From Protea cynaroides (Eukaryota; Streptophyta; Magnoliopsida; Proteales; Proteaceae), in contig CM053270.1 of NCBI GenBank assembly GCA_028583415.1, forward strand, positions 6,022,342 through 6,086,341: DNA of 64,000 nt. Reading direction: 5' to 3'. The translations under genes and the position numbers were made by a program. Below are positions 23,851 to 36,540 of the stretch, piece after piece (the first letter of the stretch is position 1; each line of letters begins with the position of its first letter). A model generated the notes under the pieces. It had not been told where the DNA came from. It saw only the letters and a program-made list of their open reading frames with translations, and searched no databases.

Positions 23851-25269
23851 CCTTGATGGTATGTACTCTTGGTACTCATCCTACTGGAGAGAAAAAATAC
23901 GAGTGATCAAGATTTTGGCTTCATATTGAAAGTTGTGATTCCTTTGTAAGACTGCATTCACTTTGTTTGAACCATATGGAATGAGCAAAAGAATTTCACT
24001 AACAGTTTCATATATATGTACAGTTAAAGGACAGCATTCAGCAATTTCTACTGACAGGCTAACAATAGAAATAATAGGTTCACAGCAATGGAAAGTAAAA
24101 CATAAATCAGGAAGTGACCAAGGCTATTGCTGCCCAACAATTCCAAAGCATCATTTCAAACCATTCTGAATCAAAAAAATATAGTCTGCATTCAACTGTA
24201 ATTATGAAAAGAAAATGTGGTGGGTTCTCAGTTTGCTTTTTCAAATATGGTATTCTAGGAAATAATTTTATCAGGTCTGTGCTATTTTTTCCCTTCCAAA
24301 ATCTGGAGGGAATAAAGGATCATCTACAATTCATATTTAATCCTACCATCTTTTTAACCCTAATATAATTCGCCCAAACACACTCATCAATTACCCTAAT
24401 ATAATTCGCCCAAACACACTGATCAATTCAGACCCATTCCTTCCTCTAGTATGATATAGAACTCTACCTCTAGAGTTACTGCTATCCCAATCAAGGAGAA
24501 AATCCTGATTCTTTAACCTAATAAACCTGCATTCATAAAGACCCAAACATATCAGATTATGAAATGGGAGCATCGGCTTGCAAGCATCATACCTAGAATC
24601 ATTTCCAGCACACCATCAATAACTGCCATGTAGCAGTTCGTTTATGGCCCAAATTTGGTGGACATATTGTTTATGTTATCATCTAACCATGGCTAGAGTT
24701 TCAAAGCAATCCGACATATCCATGTGTTGGTGTTGAGGTCTGAGAAATGTTTTTGAGCAATGTTTAAAAACAAAGAGAGTGGGCGCAACATGAGATGTTG
24801 AAAAAACAAGAGGAAACCCCACGTCAAGATGATATAGGCTACCAAATTTGACAAGTGGAACATCCATGGCATCCCCTATCTATCAAATGGTCAACAAGCC
24901 AAATCATCATCTAATTTTGGTAGAAAAGTACAGGGCATGTTGGTAAGGCTTTTGGGAGAAGGGTGAGTTGGAAACATTTCCCTAATGATATAATATCTTA
25001 GTTTCTCATGAACCACTTCCCAGTTACCATTTAAACAAAGAGTCGCAAGAGGCATATTTAGGGCGAGCATCTCTAAAGCCTCACATTCTGCTAAATGTGA
25101 TACCACTTTCAGAGTAGCAGTCTAGCAGATGCTATAGAGTTCACAAAACCTCCACTCCTAATGCAATAAATTCCTACAAATAAATTCTCAATGCTCTATT
25201 TCTATAAATGGCACTAGTTAGGGGGGAAAAACATCACCCAATGAAAATCTTACAAGTGGCATCCAAAAC
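23851..25269. other. Intron DNA, one short tandem duplication
   Basis: No gene found. A 33-34 bp direct duplication containing CCTAATATAATTCGCCCAAA lies at about 24356-24424. Confidence 0.45.
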
Positions 25270-25910
25270 TGTCTAAGCGACCAGGCACGATAAAGTGGTG
25301 CTTGGCCTTGTTTACTCGGAGGCACATTCCCATCCATGCATATCTCCTAGACGGAGGGACAGTCCTATCAGGACACGGCACCTGGTCGAAGGTATAATCC
25401 TAACGGGGTACGTCTCCCAGTCAGAGTCCAGAATTCTAAGGCGACTGGCTTACGTCGTAGGAGTCCTTCTCCTAGTGCAACACGATGCCGACCATCACGG
25501 ACGTGTGACCAAGCGGGTAACGACACGTGTCAGTCTTATCCTGACCGACTTAGCTTCCTTGGCTATAGTCTTCTACTCCTATTCTGAGTCTATGACCGGC
25601 ATCCCACAACACGACACTTGGCAGTCCTATTGGCGAACTACCTCCCAGAGTCCCGGTACCTCTATGTTTCTTGCCTACTCCTATAAATAGAGGACGACCC
25701 CATAAGGTAAGGGGACAAACTTAACTCATCTCTTTTGCACTCAAACTCTCTCTACGTTTCCCTCTCTCTAAACTGGAGATAGCTTATGGCTATCTCTTGA
25801 CTGTTTATATTAGGAATCTAACTTAGGCATTGAAGTGTACCCGGGGCTTAGTCGCCCAATTCCCTTGTCTAATCTTTGTGATCGCAGGTTATCTGGATTG
25901 CAGATCAACA
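25270..25910 (+). mobile_element. Probable solo LTR (GC-richer, with core promoter)
   Basis: A block of distinct base composition, starting TGTCTAAGCGACC and perhaps ending GATCAACA. It has a strong TATA box (CTATAAATAGAGG, 25681) followed by a CT-rich leader (CTCTCTCTACGTTTCCCTCTCTC), the layout of a plant LTR U3-R junction. No target duplication could be matched, so the boundaries are tentative. Confidence 0.5.
25681..25690 (+). promoter_or_regulatory. TATA box of the LTR-like block
   Basis: CTATAAATAG, a close match to the plant TATA consensus. It would place a transcription start near 25712. Whether it is active within the LPD intron (antisense to LPD) cannot be judged from sequence. Confidence 0.55.
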
Positions 25911-27618
25911 GGACAATTTCCAACCGTAACAGCACTAATGCATGATATTTCTACAAAAGCAGCAGATTATTACAAAGATGCTTTAAACTTTGTGGGTACC
26001 TTCCCATCAAGTACTTGTAGTACTGAGCATATGATTGGTCCCATCAAAACTTATGTGCAAAGAAGAGCATTCTGCAGATCAAGGGAAAAATTAAAGGGGG
26101 AAGGGGAGAGAAAGAGAAGAGATCTGTTATGGCAGGAAAGTATTCTCATGTGCAGCTGGCTCTAACTCATAGCATGTCTAGTACTGTATCCAAGCAATCC
26201 AGTGTCCAGAAAATCACTATAATTATCCTTCCCTAGGAGGTCTACAAGACTACACAGAAGCTTAGCATCATATTTTACTGGGCAGGTGATGAGCCAAGGA
26301 TGAAAACCCACTTGTACTGGGCATACACATATCTGGAAAATAAAAAGGATTAGTCTTACACGGCTACTGAAATTGGACAAAGCACCTTTATAGAAAAAAC
26401 ATTTGGCCCTAATTCCTTACAGAAATTCAGATTGTTAAGGAGAAAGGGGTCATGTCAAATGTTGTTGGCAATGGTAGAGACATATTTAACTTGGAATTAT
26501 CCGTGGAACACAAAAGAGGTTTTTACATAAAGAGCTGCTGGTTTTAGCTAGAGCCATAAGCTTGCCTAATAATGCTCAACTAGCTTTTTTGTTAAGAATG
26601 AATAACGACACCTTCCAACATCTGACACTACCGTTTGGACTCCAAATCTCTATCTACGGTTATAACTTTTGAGAGTTTATGAATCACAAATCATTTCTTT
26701 CTGTCTTTCTTTTAATTTTATTAGAAACAAGAATATCTGCTTTAAGTAACAGAAAAGTCACATGGCTCAAGAACTAAGTCTGCAGGCATAGCTCTCTCAC
26801 TTGGTTCGCTACAAAAGGAAGATCACAATTGTGTTACCTGGGAACTGGATACAACCTGGATACACCGCTCAGTTATTAGATTTGACAGACATAGTTCGTG
26901 TTTTGAATCATCTAGGTAACATTGTGTTACAGTCACTTTAAATCATCTCATAAGTAGAAGAATCATCAACTAGTCCAGATGTTTTCCCAGCACAGCAATA
27001 ATTAAGTTTATAAAAACTTTTCTTTTATCAATGTAACCATTTCTGTATTTATTTGAATTGCAGCTTTGCCGGTCATATGTCAACCAATAAATTTAAGACT
27101 AACAAACAACAACTGCAGCGAGAATATGAGATTATGAGCTCCATGCCACTATCTACTACATCTGCACAAAGAAAAGGCGTAAACTTTACAACAAATCAGA
27201 TTAGTCTTAAAAATCATTCAAGCTGCAAGGGTAAATGTCCCCAAGAATAACTATCAGATAAAACGATCGGGTAATAGAAAAATCAGCTATTTGGAGTAGG
27301 ATTTAACAGCCAGGATCTGTCGCGTAGATGCTGGATATCACATAATTCACTCTTCATAACAAATCATCAATTTTGACCAGAAAAGAACTGAATCGATATG
27401 CCAACTAAATTATGGATTTTTAATAAGAATATACAATAAACAAAAGAATAATCAATCAAAAAATGTTTACTCAAACATTAATTCCCCACAAAAGCGCACC
27501 CATCATCAAAATCGCCATACCGAGAAAGAACCCAGTTCGATTTCAACATCGACTAAACATTTCTGCCATACCAAACATCTCTAACTGAAGTGACGAAGAA
27601 TAGAGGGAATCAAGATAC
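25911..27618. other. 5' part of the LPD intron, no element recognised
   Basis: No coding signature or clear transposon ends. This stretch adjoins the donor site at 27618. Confidence 0.45.
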
Positions 27619-27897
27619 CTTGGAAGGGATGCAACCGACGTTGAGGCAAGTTCCACCGAGAGTCCCACGCTTCTCGACACAGGTGGTCTTGAGACCTAAC
27701 TGAGCGGCTTTAATTGCAGCGACGTAGCCACCAGGGCCACCGCCGATCACAACGACATCGTTCTCTTCGGATCCAGGGGAAGAGAAATTTCTGGAGAAAG
27801 AAGACAAAGAAAGACAATACCTCAGAGCATCTGAGGATTTACAGATATTCCTTGACATGAGAAGAGCCTTTCGCCTAGACAAGCTTGCCATGGCCAT
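27619..27897 (-). CDS. LPD1: Mitochondrial dihydrolipoamide dehydrogenase (E3), exon 1
   Basis: Encodes residues 1-93. Residues 1-40 are rich in Ser and Arg and nearly lack acidic residues (MAMASLSRRKALL..., ending SFSRNFSS), a typical mitochondrial presequence. Mature E3 begins around residue 41. Residues 47-68 form the FAD-binding Rossmann fingerprint with GGGPGG at 52-57. The redox-active disulphide lies in GGTCLNVGC, with Cys84 and Cys89. The exon ends at AAG (Lys93) before GTATCTTG. The ATG at 27897 is chosen because MAMAS matches plant mitochondrial LPD starts and no upstream in-frame ATG extends the presequence. The joined product is 509 aa. It resembles the mitochondrial, not the plastidic, LPD form. 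Confidence 0.96.
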
Positions 27898-28130
27898 TGC
27901 TTCAAGTCTTCAGAGTCCCCTGGTTTCAAGTCTGTTGCTCTTGTTCTGAGAGAGAGAGAGAGAGAGGGAGACCGATGAGAGGGGGAGGGCAGAGATAAGT
28001 GAATTCGTGTTCTTCAATAGTACAAATCTGTGGTCTTTACGCTTCTGATTACCGTGAGATCAGAATAAGTGAGTTGGTTGTTTTTCAACGCTCCATCTGA
28101 TCAAACGGTTTTCCATTTCTCCTGGCGTCA
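27898..28130 (-). promoter_or_regulatory. LPD 5' UTR and proximal promoter region
   Basis: On the gene strand the leader contains a (CT)n tract (GA run on the plus strand at 27947-27967), common in leaders of highly expressed plant genes. No convincing TATA box was seen, which fits a housekeeping promoter. The Copia C 3' LTR edge (29242) is about 1.34 kb upstream of the ATG. Confidence 0.5.
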
Positions 28131-28608
28131 ATAACAATTTTAAAAACCATATTTGATATTTGGAATTTGGAATTTCATTCTTTTATCATCTTTTATTTAT
28201 GGGGACAGTTTTTATGCAAAGCGGCTCATGCGATGCTCGCCATCGGTTTAAATGGGATAAAAAATGACTTTTTTTTTTCTTTTTCTTTTTTTAATATTAA
28301 AAAAACATCGTTAGTTGCTCTGTCAGAGCTTACAAGCCCACCACTTACAAGAGCCAGGCATGAAGAGATTACAACGATAATCCGAAATTCGAATTCGGTT
28401 CGTTTTTGAATCTGTTAAAATGCATCAAAATCCGTTCATAAAAATTCGGATCTAATTAACCTATTTCATCTTGACTATATATTCAATTAATAACAAAAAA
28501 AAATTAAATAATTAATCCTTTTGAAGGCTTTGAAGATTTTACAGGTTCAAAAACAATGACACAAAAAAAAAAAAAAAAAAAAAAAAAAAGGAATCATGAG
28601 ACAAATAC
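28131..28608. other. LPD upstream flank
   Basis: AT-rich; a poly-A run of about 28 A at 28562-28589 may be a retrotransposon tail, but no matching TSD was found. Confidence 0.4.
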
Positions 28609-29241
28609 TATGTTTGGTATCATTTTTGTTTTTTATTTTTGTCTATTTATGAAAAAATATTTTTGAAAATTATTTTTGACCAAAAATAAAATGTTGTTTG
28701 GTAGCTGCAATAAAAATGGATTATAGAATGAGAAATAGATTTGATATGCTAATGTTTAAAAATAATTTTTATAACTCTTCAAGACGAAGAGAGAAAGAAA
28801 TAATTGGGATAACAAATGACAAGGAGGAGAAGAAAATCTACAATGATTTGATCAAATAACGGGATTGAAGATTCCCAGTAGAGGGTCTTCTCTCTGAATC
28901 TTTCTATCCATTAATCCACACAGGTTCCGCTTTCTGCATTTATGCTAGAAAGGCTAGCAGGATAGCAAAGAGAAGAATTGAGACAGAAAATATGACTTCT
29001 GTAACGCTGATGCCATTTTGTTTGAATCTCCCATCCTCTATTACTTCAATTCGGACTTACCATGGCGTTCTTTTTGCTCCATTTAACAAGATAACCTCAT
29101 TTCTAGGTTTGTTTCATTCTCCCAAACAAGCTTTGCACAATCACCAATCACTTGTACTCATCAAAATCCTCTCTCACACCATTGTCTTAAGAGGAAAAAG
29201 CGATGAAGATGAACTAAATCACTTACAAGTGGATTCACTAC

Positions 29242-29616
29242 TGTAACAAAACCACATAACCACAAACACAAAATCAGAAAAACAAAGAATGAAGAAGAGA
29301 GAAGAAGAAATTAGAAGAAGAAGAAGTGGAGAGCAGATCACAAAAACAACAAGGTGTTGTAGTTGAGATCAATACCTCTCCCTCTTATACACCAATCTTA
29401 TTTATAAGCAAAAAATATCCAATTACATAGAGAAAGTCTCAATAAAGAAGAGGAGACATAAAAAAAAACAAATAACAATAATAAGGAAATAAATAACAAT
29501 TGAAATAAGGAAGGAAAAATAGGAGCATCAGCTAGCGTCGCTGGTATTAATTAGAACCAGCGACATTGGTTGGTTCTTGATTTGGTAGGCTGGGCCCATG
29601 TGGGCCATATTTAACA
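29242..29616 (-). repeat. Copia C 3' LTR
   Basis: 375 bp, TGTAACAAAACC...TTTAACA on the plus strand. It differs from the 36541 copy at only a few sites and by a short AGA-repeat length change. Confidence 0.93.
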
Positions 29617-29672
29617 CCCTCCCTCAAGCTTGGAGTATACAGATCACCCAATCTAAGCCTGTGACAGTTTAA

Positions 29673-30614
29673 TCAATACGCTGGTCCAAACAATGGCTTC
29701 GTAAGAATATCAACAAGTTGATTTGAAGAAGATACGAAGGGAGTAACAATCATCTTCTTCATAACGGCATCTCGAACAAAGTGATAATCAACCTCTATGT
29801 GTTTGGTACGCTCATGAAAGACTGGATTACTAGCAATATAAATAGCAGCTTGATTGTTACACATCAACGACATAGGTCTAGAGATAGGAAATCCAAGTTC
29901 TTGTAGAAGAGTTTTCAACCATAACAACTCAGCAGTAGTATGTGCCATAGCACGATATTCAGCTTCAGCACTGGACTTGGATATAGTAGTTTGTTTTTTA
30001 CTCCGCCAAGTAACCAGATTACCTCCAACAAAAGTACAGTATCCAGTGGTGGAACGTCTATCACCATCAACTCCTACCCAATCAGAATCAGAATAACCAA
30101 CAATGTCAAGGTGCCGATGTCGATGTAAATAAGACTAGTTCCAGGAGCTTTCTTGAGATACCGCAATATGCGACAGGCTGCCTCCCAATGAGCAACTTTA
30201 GAAGCATGCATAAACTGACTAACAACTCCAACAACAAAAGAAATATCAGGCCGAGTTACAGTTAGATAAATCAATTTTCCAACCAAGCATCTGTATTGAT
30301 GAATATCAGAATATTCAGGACTATCACAAAGTTTCAAGTTTCTGATGTGGATTCATTGGTGTATCAACTGGTTTAGCTCCAAGAACTCTGGACTCAGAAA
30401 GTAAATCAAGTACATACTTTCTTTGAGACAAACTAATGCTTCTACTACTGCGAACCACTTCAATCCCTAAGAAGTAATGGAGAAGACCTAAGTCTTTCAT
30501 CTGGAAATGAGTATTTAGATAAGATTTAATTTCAGTAATACCAGTCTTATCATTCCCTGTAATAATAATATCATCGACATATACAGCAATAATGGTGACA
30601 CGAGAAGAATGGCG
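29673..30614 (-). pseudogene. Copia C RT 3' part and RNase H
   Basis: From 30614 downward the RT resumes after the solo LTR: RHSSRVTIIAVYVDD with the catalytic YVDD intact, MKDLGLLHYFLGIEV and LSQRKYVLDLL. Then come RNase H blocks: KLIYLTVTRPDISF and EAACRILRYLK (30337-30074), and from 29948 AELLWLKTLLQELGF, CNNQAAIYIASNPVFHERTK and a DILTKPL tail. Frameshifts separate the three pieces. Confidence 0.9.
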
Positions 30615-32938
30615 TGTCACACCCCAATTCTGATCCAACCAGAATGGTGTGAGTGAACCGTCATTGAACCAACGGTTCACACCAGGATCTCAAATAGGCC
30701 GTGTCCACTCATACAAACCATTACACATAACCACAATCAGAATATAAATAATACACGGAAGTCTTTAAATAAATGAACTGAGAATCTATTAATAAATTTA
30801 AATAAAATATCAAATTATTCAAATCCAAATAAATAATATAATATCATTACATCTCTTTAATCCAATTGAAAATAACTGGAACAAATAGATAAAAAATCCA
30901 ATCAAAGGTACACGCAGAAAGGGCACTCGCATGAAGCGTCATGCTCGTTCTCTCCTGCCTGTACACCCAAGGCAGCAACATCACTATACGCCAGAGCGTT
31001 CATGTAGTCATCCACCGTATAACCTGCATCAACATCTAAAAACATGTATATATACAAAGGGTGAGCTCACAACTTAGCTCAGTAAGACAATCGGACAGTT
31101 TCACAATATTATGCATGAGTAACAATCAATTTTATGTTGTGGTCTGGTTTAAGTTTGCAATGTGCTATAGAAAGGTTTGGTGGCCCCCGCACCTCTATAC
31201 ACGAGTGTGTGGCACCTCATGGATCACACCCCCATTGGCCCACATGCACCCATCATGGAATAGAGATAGAGCTAAGATACCCCCGTACCTCCCCTGATGC
31301 TCTACCCATACCAGTACCTAAGCCCCTACTGGCCAGGGCTCGCAAACTGGACTCGCAACTAACCAATCCTATGTCATCAATGTATGCTCTATCCCAGCAC
31401 AGCCGTCTACGGCATAGAGATAGAGCTAAGGCATTCCCACACCTCCCCTGATGCCCTAACCGCAATTAACCCACTAGGATAGATACATAACGCAGGCAGA
31501 CCCTATCACAACATAACTCCCTACGGCATAGAGATAGAGCTAAAGCATCGTGGACAAGCCAGCGTCGACCTCGGAGACCACAGTGCCACATAACCATGGC
31601 CAGGCCAACATCAACATCGGAGACCACCGTACTTCCCCTGATGCCCCACCCGTACCAAGCATGTTAAGATAGAATACTACAAAAGGTGCCAGTGTGAGGA
31701 ATGATCCCAGGCCCATGCCCCACTCCACACACTAACGAAAACAATCACATCCTATCAACGCATGAACAATAATAATAACTGAAAGTAAAGGATGGCATGT
31801 GAATATGCACAAACATCACATCATATATATTCAGTGTTAATAACAAAGATTTACTGTCCATTAATTATTAGGTTTAGGTCAGATTCCCTTACCTGACGCT
31901 CGTTTGTTAGCTTGCTCCACGTCGCAAGATCCAAACGGAAAGTCACAAAGTCCTACAATATTATTAGGGTTTCATTAGAATATTTTTCTTAGGGTTTCAT
32001 GTTGGTCGGAAACCAACAAGGTTACAAAATACCCTCACAGAGCTGACCGGTGGCATGTACCGGTCGCAGCTCTGTGGGGAAGACTGGCGACCGGTATGGT
32101 TAGCCGGTCCCCACAGACCAGCCTCCCGGAAGATACCGGTGGCAACATACCGGCCGCACTGTGTGCAACCGGTATAGTCGACCGGTATGTCTCCAGAAGA
32201 CCATACTTGGGTTTTTCGACTGTCGACGATCATCCTCCATGGATTTCCAGGGTTTCTCCTATCCATTCTAAGTCTGAGCTTTGAGTTAGAGTTATCTCCA
32301 ACTCATTCAAGTCTTATTTCGATGAATATCATCTCGAAACTCGAATCTAGGGTTTGACAGCAACTTAGGGTTTTAAGGTCCAGCTAGGGTTTTAGATGAA
32401 TACCTACTTTGCATGGTATTGATCCACTCACCCAACTATCCTAGAATCATAGGGTAAGAAGAATAGTTAAAACACTTACCGTCGACTGGCGTAAAGTGAG
32501 CGTCATCGAACGGCAATGGCGGCACCTCCTTCTTCTTCCTAGCTCCTTCTCCTTTCCAACCTCTTCCTCTTCTCTAGGGTTTATGAGAGACAATGGAAAG
32601 GATTTGAGGAGGTTTAAGGGTGTATTTATAGGCTAGAATTAGGGTTTAGTAACCCTATTAGGATTAGGAAGGTTCAGGCATTAGGGTTTAGGAAAATGGG
32701 ACCCACAGAGATCCAATTCTGGATCTCCGCACTCAGCTGTGCAGAGCTGACCGGTCGACCGGTACCAAGACCGGCACCATCGACCGGTCAACATAAAATG
32801 ATGATTATTTGACCGTCTTTAATCCGATTTCGTACCTGTTTGTCATCCGCTCGTCCCGTCTGGCCCGGTGATGATCGGAAGACCTGCTACGACACAAAAC
32901 CAAGGTTTAGACCGGGTTTACGGAGTGCGGGTCTTACA
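30615..32938 (-). mobile_element. Tekay-type solo LTR inserted in Copia C, TSD TGGCG
   Basis: 2,324 bp, TGTCACACCCC...GGTCTTACA on the plus strand (the element's sense is minus). The 5-bp duplication TGGCG is at 30610-30614 and 32939-32943. Removing the LTR and one TSD copy restores an open Copia RT frame across the site (FVRR then HSSRV). It is very similar throughout to the LTR at 57021-59354, so LTR-LTR recombination left it alone here. Confidence 0.96.
30902..31036 (-). CDS. LTR-encoded small ORF, copy 2
   Basis: 45 codons from GATGTTGAT (DVDAGYTVDDYMN...) to the tail HDASCECPFCVYL and TGA at 30904-30902. The coordinates cover the conserved block, not a proven start. Upstream in frame the region has a stop where copies 1 and 5 read through, so in this subfamily translation would start at the internal Met or after splicing. 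Intact apart from that. Confidence 0.4.
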   Translation of the reverse strand, partial: DVDAGYTVDDYMNALAYSDVAALGVQAGENEHDASCECPFCVYL

Positions 32939-33033
32939 TGGCGTCTCACAAAAATAGAATGATCAGAGTAACATGTAACGAAGCCAAAATTTGTAATAAC
33001 AGTGCTAAACTTATCAAACCACGCACGAGGAGA

Positions 33034-34311
33034 TTATTTTAGTCCATAAATTACTTTAAGCAATTTACACACCTTAGTTGAGTTCCCTCCCTGAGCAACA
33101 TACCTTGGAGGTTGATCCATGTAGACTTCCTCATGTAGGTCACCATACAAGAAGACATTCTTAACATCCATTTGATAAAGAGGCCAATCTAGATTAACAG
33201 CCAAAGAAATAATAACACGAACCGAGTTGAGACGAGCAACAGGAGAAAATGTTTTAAAATAGTCCACCCCATAGGTCTGAGTGAATCCTTTGGCAACCAG
33301 TCTAGCCTTTAGTCTATCAACAGTCCCATCAGAATTATGCTTCACTTTATAAACCCATGGGCAACGAACCACTGAATGACCTGCAGGGAGATCCACAAGT
33401 ATCCATGTTTGGCGTGCCAATAAGGCATCCATTTTAGCATCCATAGCTTCCTTCCACCCTGGATGGTACAAGGCTTGGGAAAGGGTAGTAGGAACAATAG
33501 TAGTGGATGATGAGTGAACCAAATTTTGGTGACAACAACAAGGAAGATGGGCTGTGGAAACAAAATGATCAATAGGAAAAGTACTTTTACGAGTACGAGT
33601 ACCTTTACGTAGAGCAATAGGGAGATCAGAAGAGACCTCAGGATCAAGAGTAGTAGTTGACGAAGCAGTTGGTGCAGTAGTAGTTGGAGCCACTGGTTGA
33701 TGTCGTGTATAAACCTGCAGGGGAGGTAGAGGGTCAGTTTGTGGTTCAGATGGTAAGGTGGAATCAGTGTGTGGTTCAGGAGCATCAAGTAAGGTAGGGA
33801 CTAAAGGAATTGGTGGTTCAGATGGAGGTAAAGGAGATGGCACCAAAACGTGATAGTATGGCTTATCTTCGAAGAAGGTAACATCATGACTGACATAGTG
33901 ACGTGTAGTAGTAGGATCGAAACACCTGTACACCTTTTGAGTACGAGAATAGCCAAGAAAGATACACTTTAGAGAACAGGGGGAAAGTTTTCCCAATTTA
34001 GAATGCATAATGTGAACAAAGCATGTACTACCAAAAACTCTAGGATGAACAGGAAACAAAGGAATGTTAGGATAAAGAATATGGAATGGGACTTTGTCGT
34101 GTAAAACAGAAGAAGGCATATGATTTATGAGAAAACAAGATGTCAAGACAGCGTCACACCAATAAAACTGAGGGACATTCATATGAAACATTAGTGACCT
34201 GACAATATCCAGAAGATGCCTATTTTTACGTTCATCAAGCCCATTCTGTTGAGGGGTATAGGCACAACTGGTATGATGGATTATACCATTAGCAAAACAA
34301 AAATCAGACAC
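33034..34311 (-). pseudogene. Copia C integrase C-terminal half and RT 5' half
   Basis: A 425-codon open stretch. Integrase text: FANGIIHHTSCAYTPQQNGL, ERKNRHLLD, FGSTCFVH and LKCIFLGYSRTQKVYRCFDP. A Pro/Thr-rich linker follows, then RT: HPGWKEAMDAKMDALL, WVYKVKHNSDGTVDRLKARL, VAKGFTQTYGVDYFKTFSPV, QMDVKNVFLYGDLHEEVYMD (usually NAFLHG). It stops in CKLLKVIYGLK just before the solo LTR. A long ORF persisting in a dead element is consistent with the young LTRs. Confidence 0.92.
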
Positions 34312-34493
34312 AAAATTTTAAACATATTCAAGAGCATTATCTGTACGTAACACTTTAATTGAAACTTCAAACTGAGTAAGAATCTCCTTATGAAACCTTT
34401 TGAAAATAGAAAGAAACTCAGAACAATCTTTAATTAAATAAAGTCAGGTCATCCTGGAAAAATCATCTACAAAGGTTACAAAATAAGGGAAAC

Positions 34494-36072
34494 CTAACCT
34501 ATTGGTACACGACAAAGGCCCCAAATATCAGAATGCACTAAAGAAAATGGAGTAGAATTCTTAGGACTAGAACTAGAAGGGAAAGCCGAACGATGATGTT
34601 TTCCTAACTCACAAGCCTCACATTGTAAGGAAGTTAGAGACTTGCAACCAGGAATAAGAACCTTCATCTTAGACAAAGACAAATGCCCAAGCCGTTGATG
34701 CCATTGAAGAGGAGTAGTAGTAATAGTAGTAGTTGCAGCAATAAGTAAATGTTCAGTGGGCTCCAAGTAGTACAGACCAGCATGCTCACGTCCGCCACCA
34801 ATCATCTCCTTGGTCCTAAGATCCTGAAACGTACAATAGGAGTGATAAAAGGTAGCAACACAATTGAGAGATTTAGTTAGTTGACTAATAGACAAAAGAT
34901 TAAGAGGAAAATTAGGTACATGTAGGACAGAGGGTAAGGACATAAACTGGTTAAGAGAAACATTACCATACTGAGAGGCATTAGTAGAGGACCCATCAGC
35001 AAGGTAAATAGTAATAGGTTTATTTGTGTTATGAAGGGATGAAAAGACAGAGGACTGACCCGTCATGTGATAGGTAGCACCGAAATCAATGATCCAAGGG
35101 TAAGGAGATGTGTAGGAAAGAAGGGCAGTTGTACCTGTACGAGCCAAAGTAGCAGTAGAAGAGAGTCCAGTGTTCTCAAGGTTTTGAACCCTTCGAAGAA
35201 GGGCTTCATACTGATCAGAAGATGGAGCAAGTGTAGATGGTGGAACCAGTGCAGTCGGGGATGCATCATCAATGGTTACAGTATTCACCAAATTATCTAC
35301 CCATTTAGGGCAACCAAATTTATCCCAACAGGTATCAGCAGTGTGGTTGGATTTATTGCAATGATTGCAAAAGCGGGTAGATTTATCAATTTGAGAATGG
35401 CCAAAACCACGACCACGGCCACAACCTCAGTTGGAGCTATGACCCCTAGAGGGGGTACCCCGACCACGGCCAGCAAACAAAGTAGTTGTATCTCTTTGGG
35501 AAGTGTCAGTCTAAGGAACCAAACGTTGGAGACAAAAGAACGTCTCACTTAGGGTAGGTATGGAAGCACCGGCAAGCAGCTGACTCTTCATAGCTTGATA
35601 CTCAGAAGAAAGGCCAGCCAAAAATTTGGTCACATAAAACTCAAACTGTTGAGTTTTCAGTTTGTTAATATCAGTAGAAAGCGGCTGCATAGCCTGGATC
35701 TCTTCAATGAGGCCTTTGAAGCCTCCATAGTAATCAGTCAGAGATTTGTCACCAATTGAATAAGTAAACATCCTCTCATAGAGGTCATAAATCCTAGAAA
35801 CATTCTTATCTTGACCATAGGTCTCTTTTAAATCAGCCCCAGAGGGCTTTGGCGGTATCATGAAACATTACAGTAGGTAAGATAAAAGACTCTATACTAT
35901 TCCATAACCAAGTTTGAACCATGGAATTATCACGAAGCCATGTATTATATGTCTTCACAGATGCTGGATCCTTAGAATCATGGTCAGGTGCATCATCAAA
36001 CAACAAGGATAGTTTTTCTTTAGAGATAATGTAGGCTTTAATAGCTTGAGCCCATAAAAGGTAGTTTGACAC
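34494..36072 (-). pseudogene. Copia C gag, zinc knuckle and protease
   Basis: Gag pieces are at 36072-35833 (SNYLLWAQAIKAYI, DNSMVQTWLWNSIE) and 35861-35511 (IYDLYERMFTY, LSSEYQAMKSQLL). A zinc knuckle CNHCNKSNHTADTC is at about 35335-35376. Protease follows at 35291-34494; its active site reads WIIDFGATYHM, where the usual DSG is DFG, probably inactivating. The pre-integrase motif WHQRLGHLSLSKM and CEACELGKHHR are present. Several frameshifts separate gag from protease. Confidence 0.9.
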
Positions 36073-36540
36073 CCCTTTTAATTTTACAGAGATGATCTAA
36101 ACTTCTGAAGGCTTATAATCAGTCATCACAACTAAGCAATGCAAATTAATTGTTCTACTTTCACCCGGTTCAGCCAACCGATTGGCCAAGAAAATAAGGC
36201 TCAAAAAGAAGCAAAGGAAGATGGAGGTAATGGGGTTACACAATATATATCTATCTTTGCAAAAAAAATCTCGGTTCAACCAACCGAGTGGCCAAAGGAA
36301 TGATGGCTCAAGAGGGGTGGCGGTAGGATGATAGGTAAAAAATTGTAATGAATGCTTACCACATGACAATAAGAAGATGATCAAGATGTTATCAATTACA
36401 CATGAACAGCATAGTAGTAGGTACAGCAGATCTTGATCATCTAAAACATCAAGTAAAATCAGTACATAGGTAGAGCAAAAATATCAAAGGCTTATCAAAC
36501 CAAGTGTTGAAGATAGCCAAGATCTAATGCTCTGATACCA

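Larger units (their letters stand above)
8213..27618 (-). other. LPD intron 1 (19,406 bp, phase 0)
   Basis: The donor is AAG|GTATCTTG, with GT at 27618-27617. The acceptor is GGTCAG at 8218-8213, before GCA. Both sides give a protein that aligns without gap across the CIPSK/ALLHSSH junction of plant E3. The intron contains an RTE LINE relic, two Copia elements, a Gypsy fragment, a hAT relic with nested insertions and an LTR-like block. No second host gene is evident inside it. Confidence 0.93.

Noticed and set aside
28562..28589. Poly-A run as another LINE tail
   Set aside because: I found no TTACCC-type signature or flanking duplication next to it.
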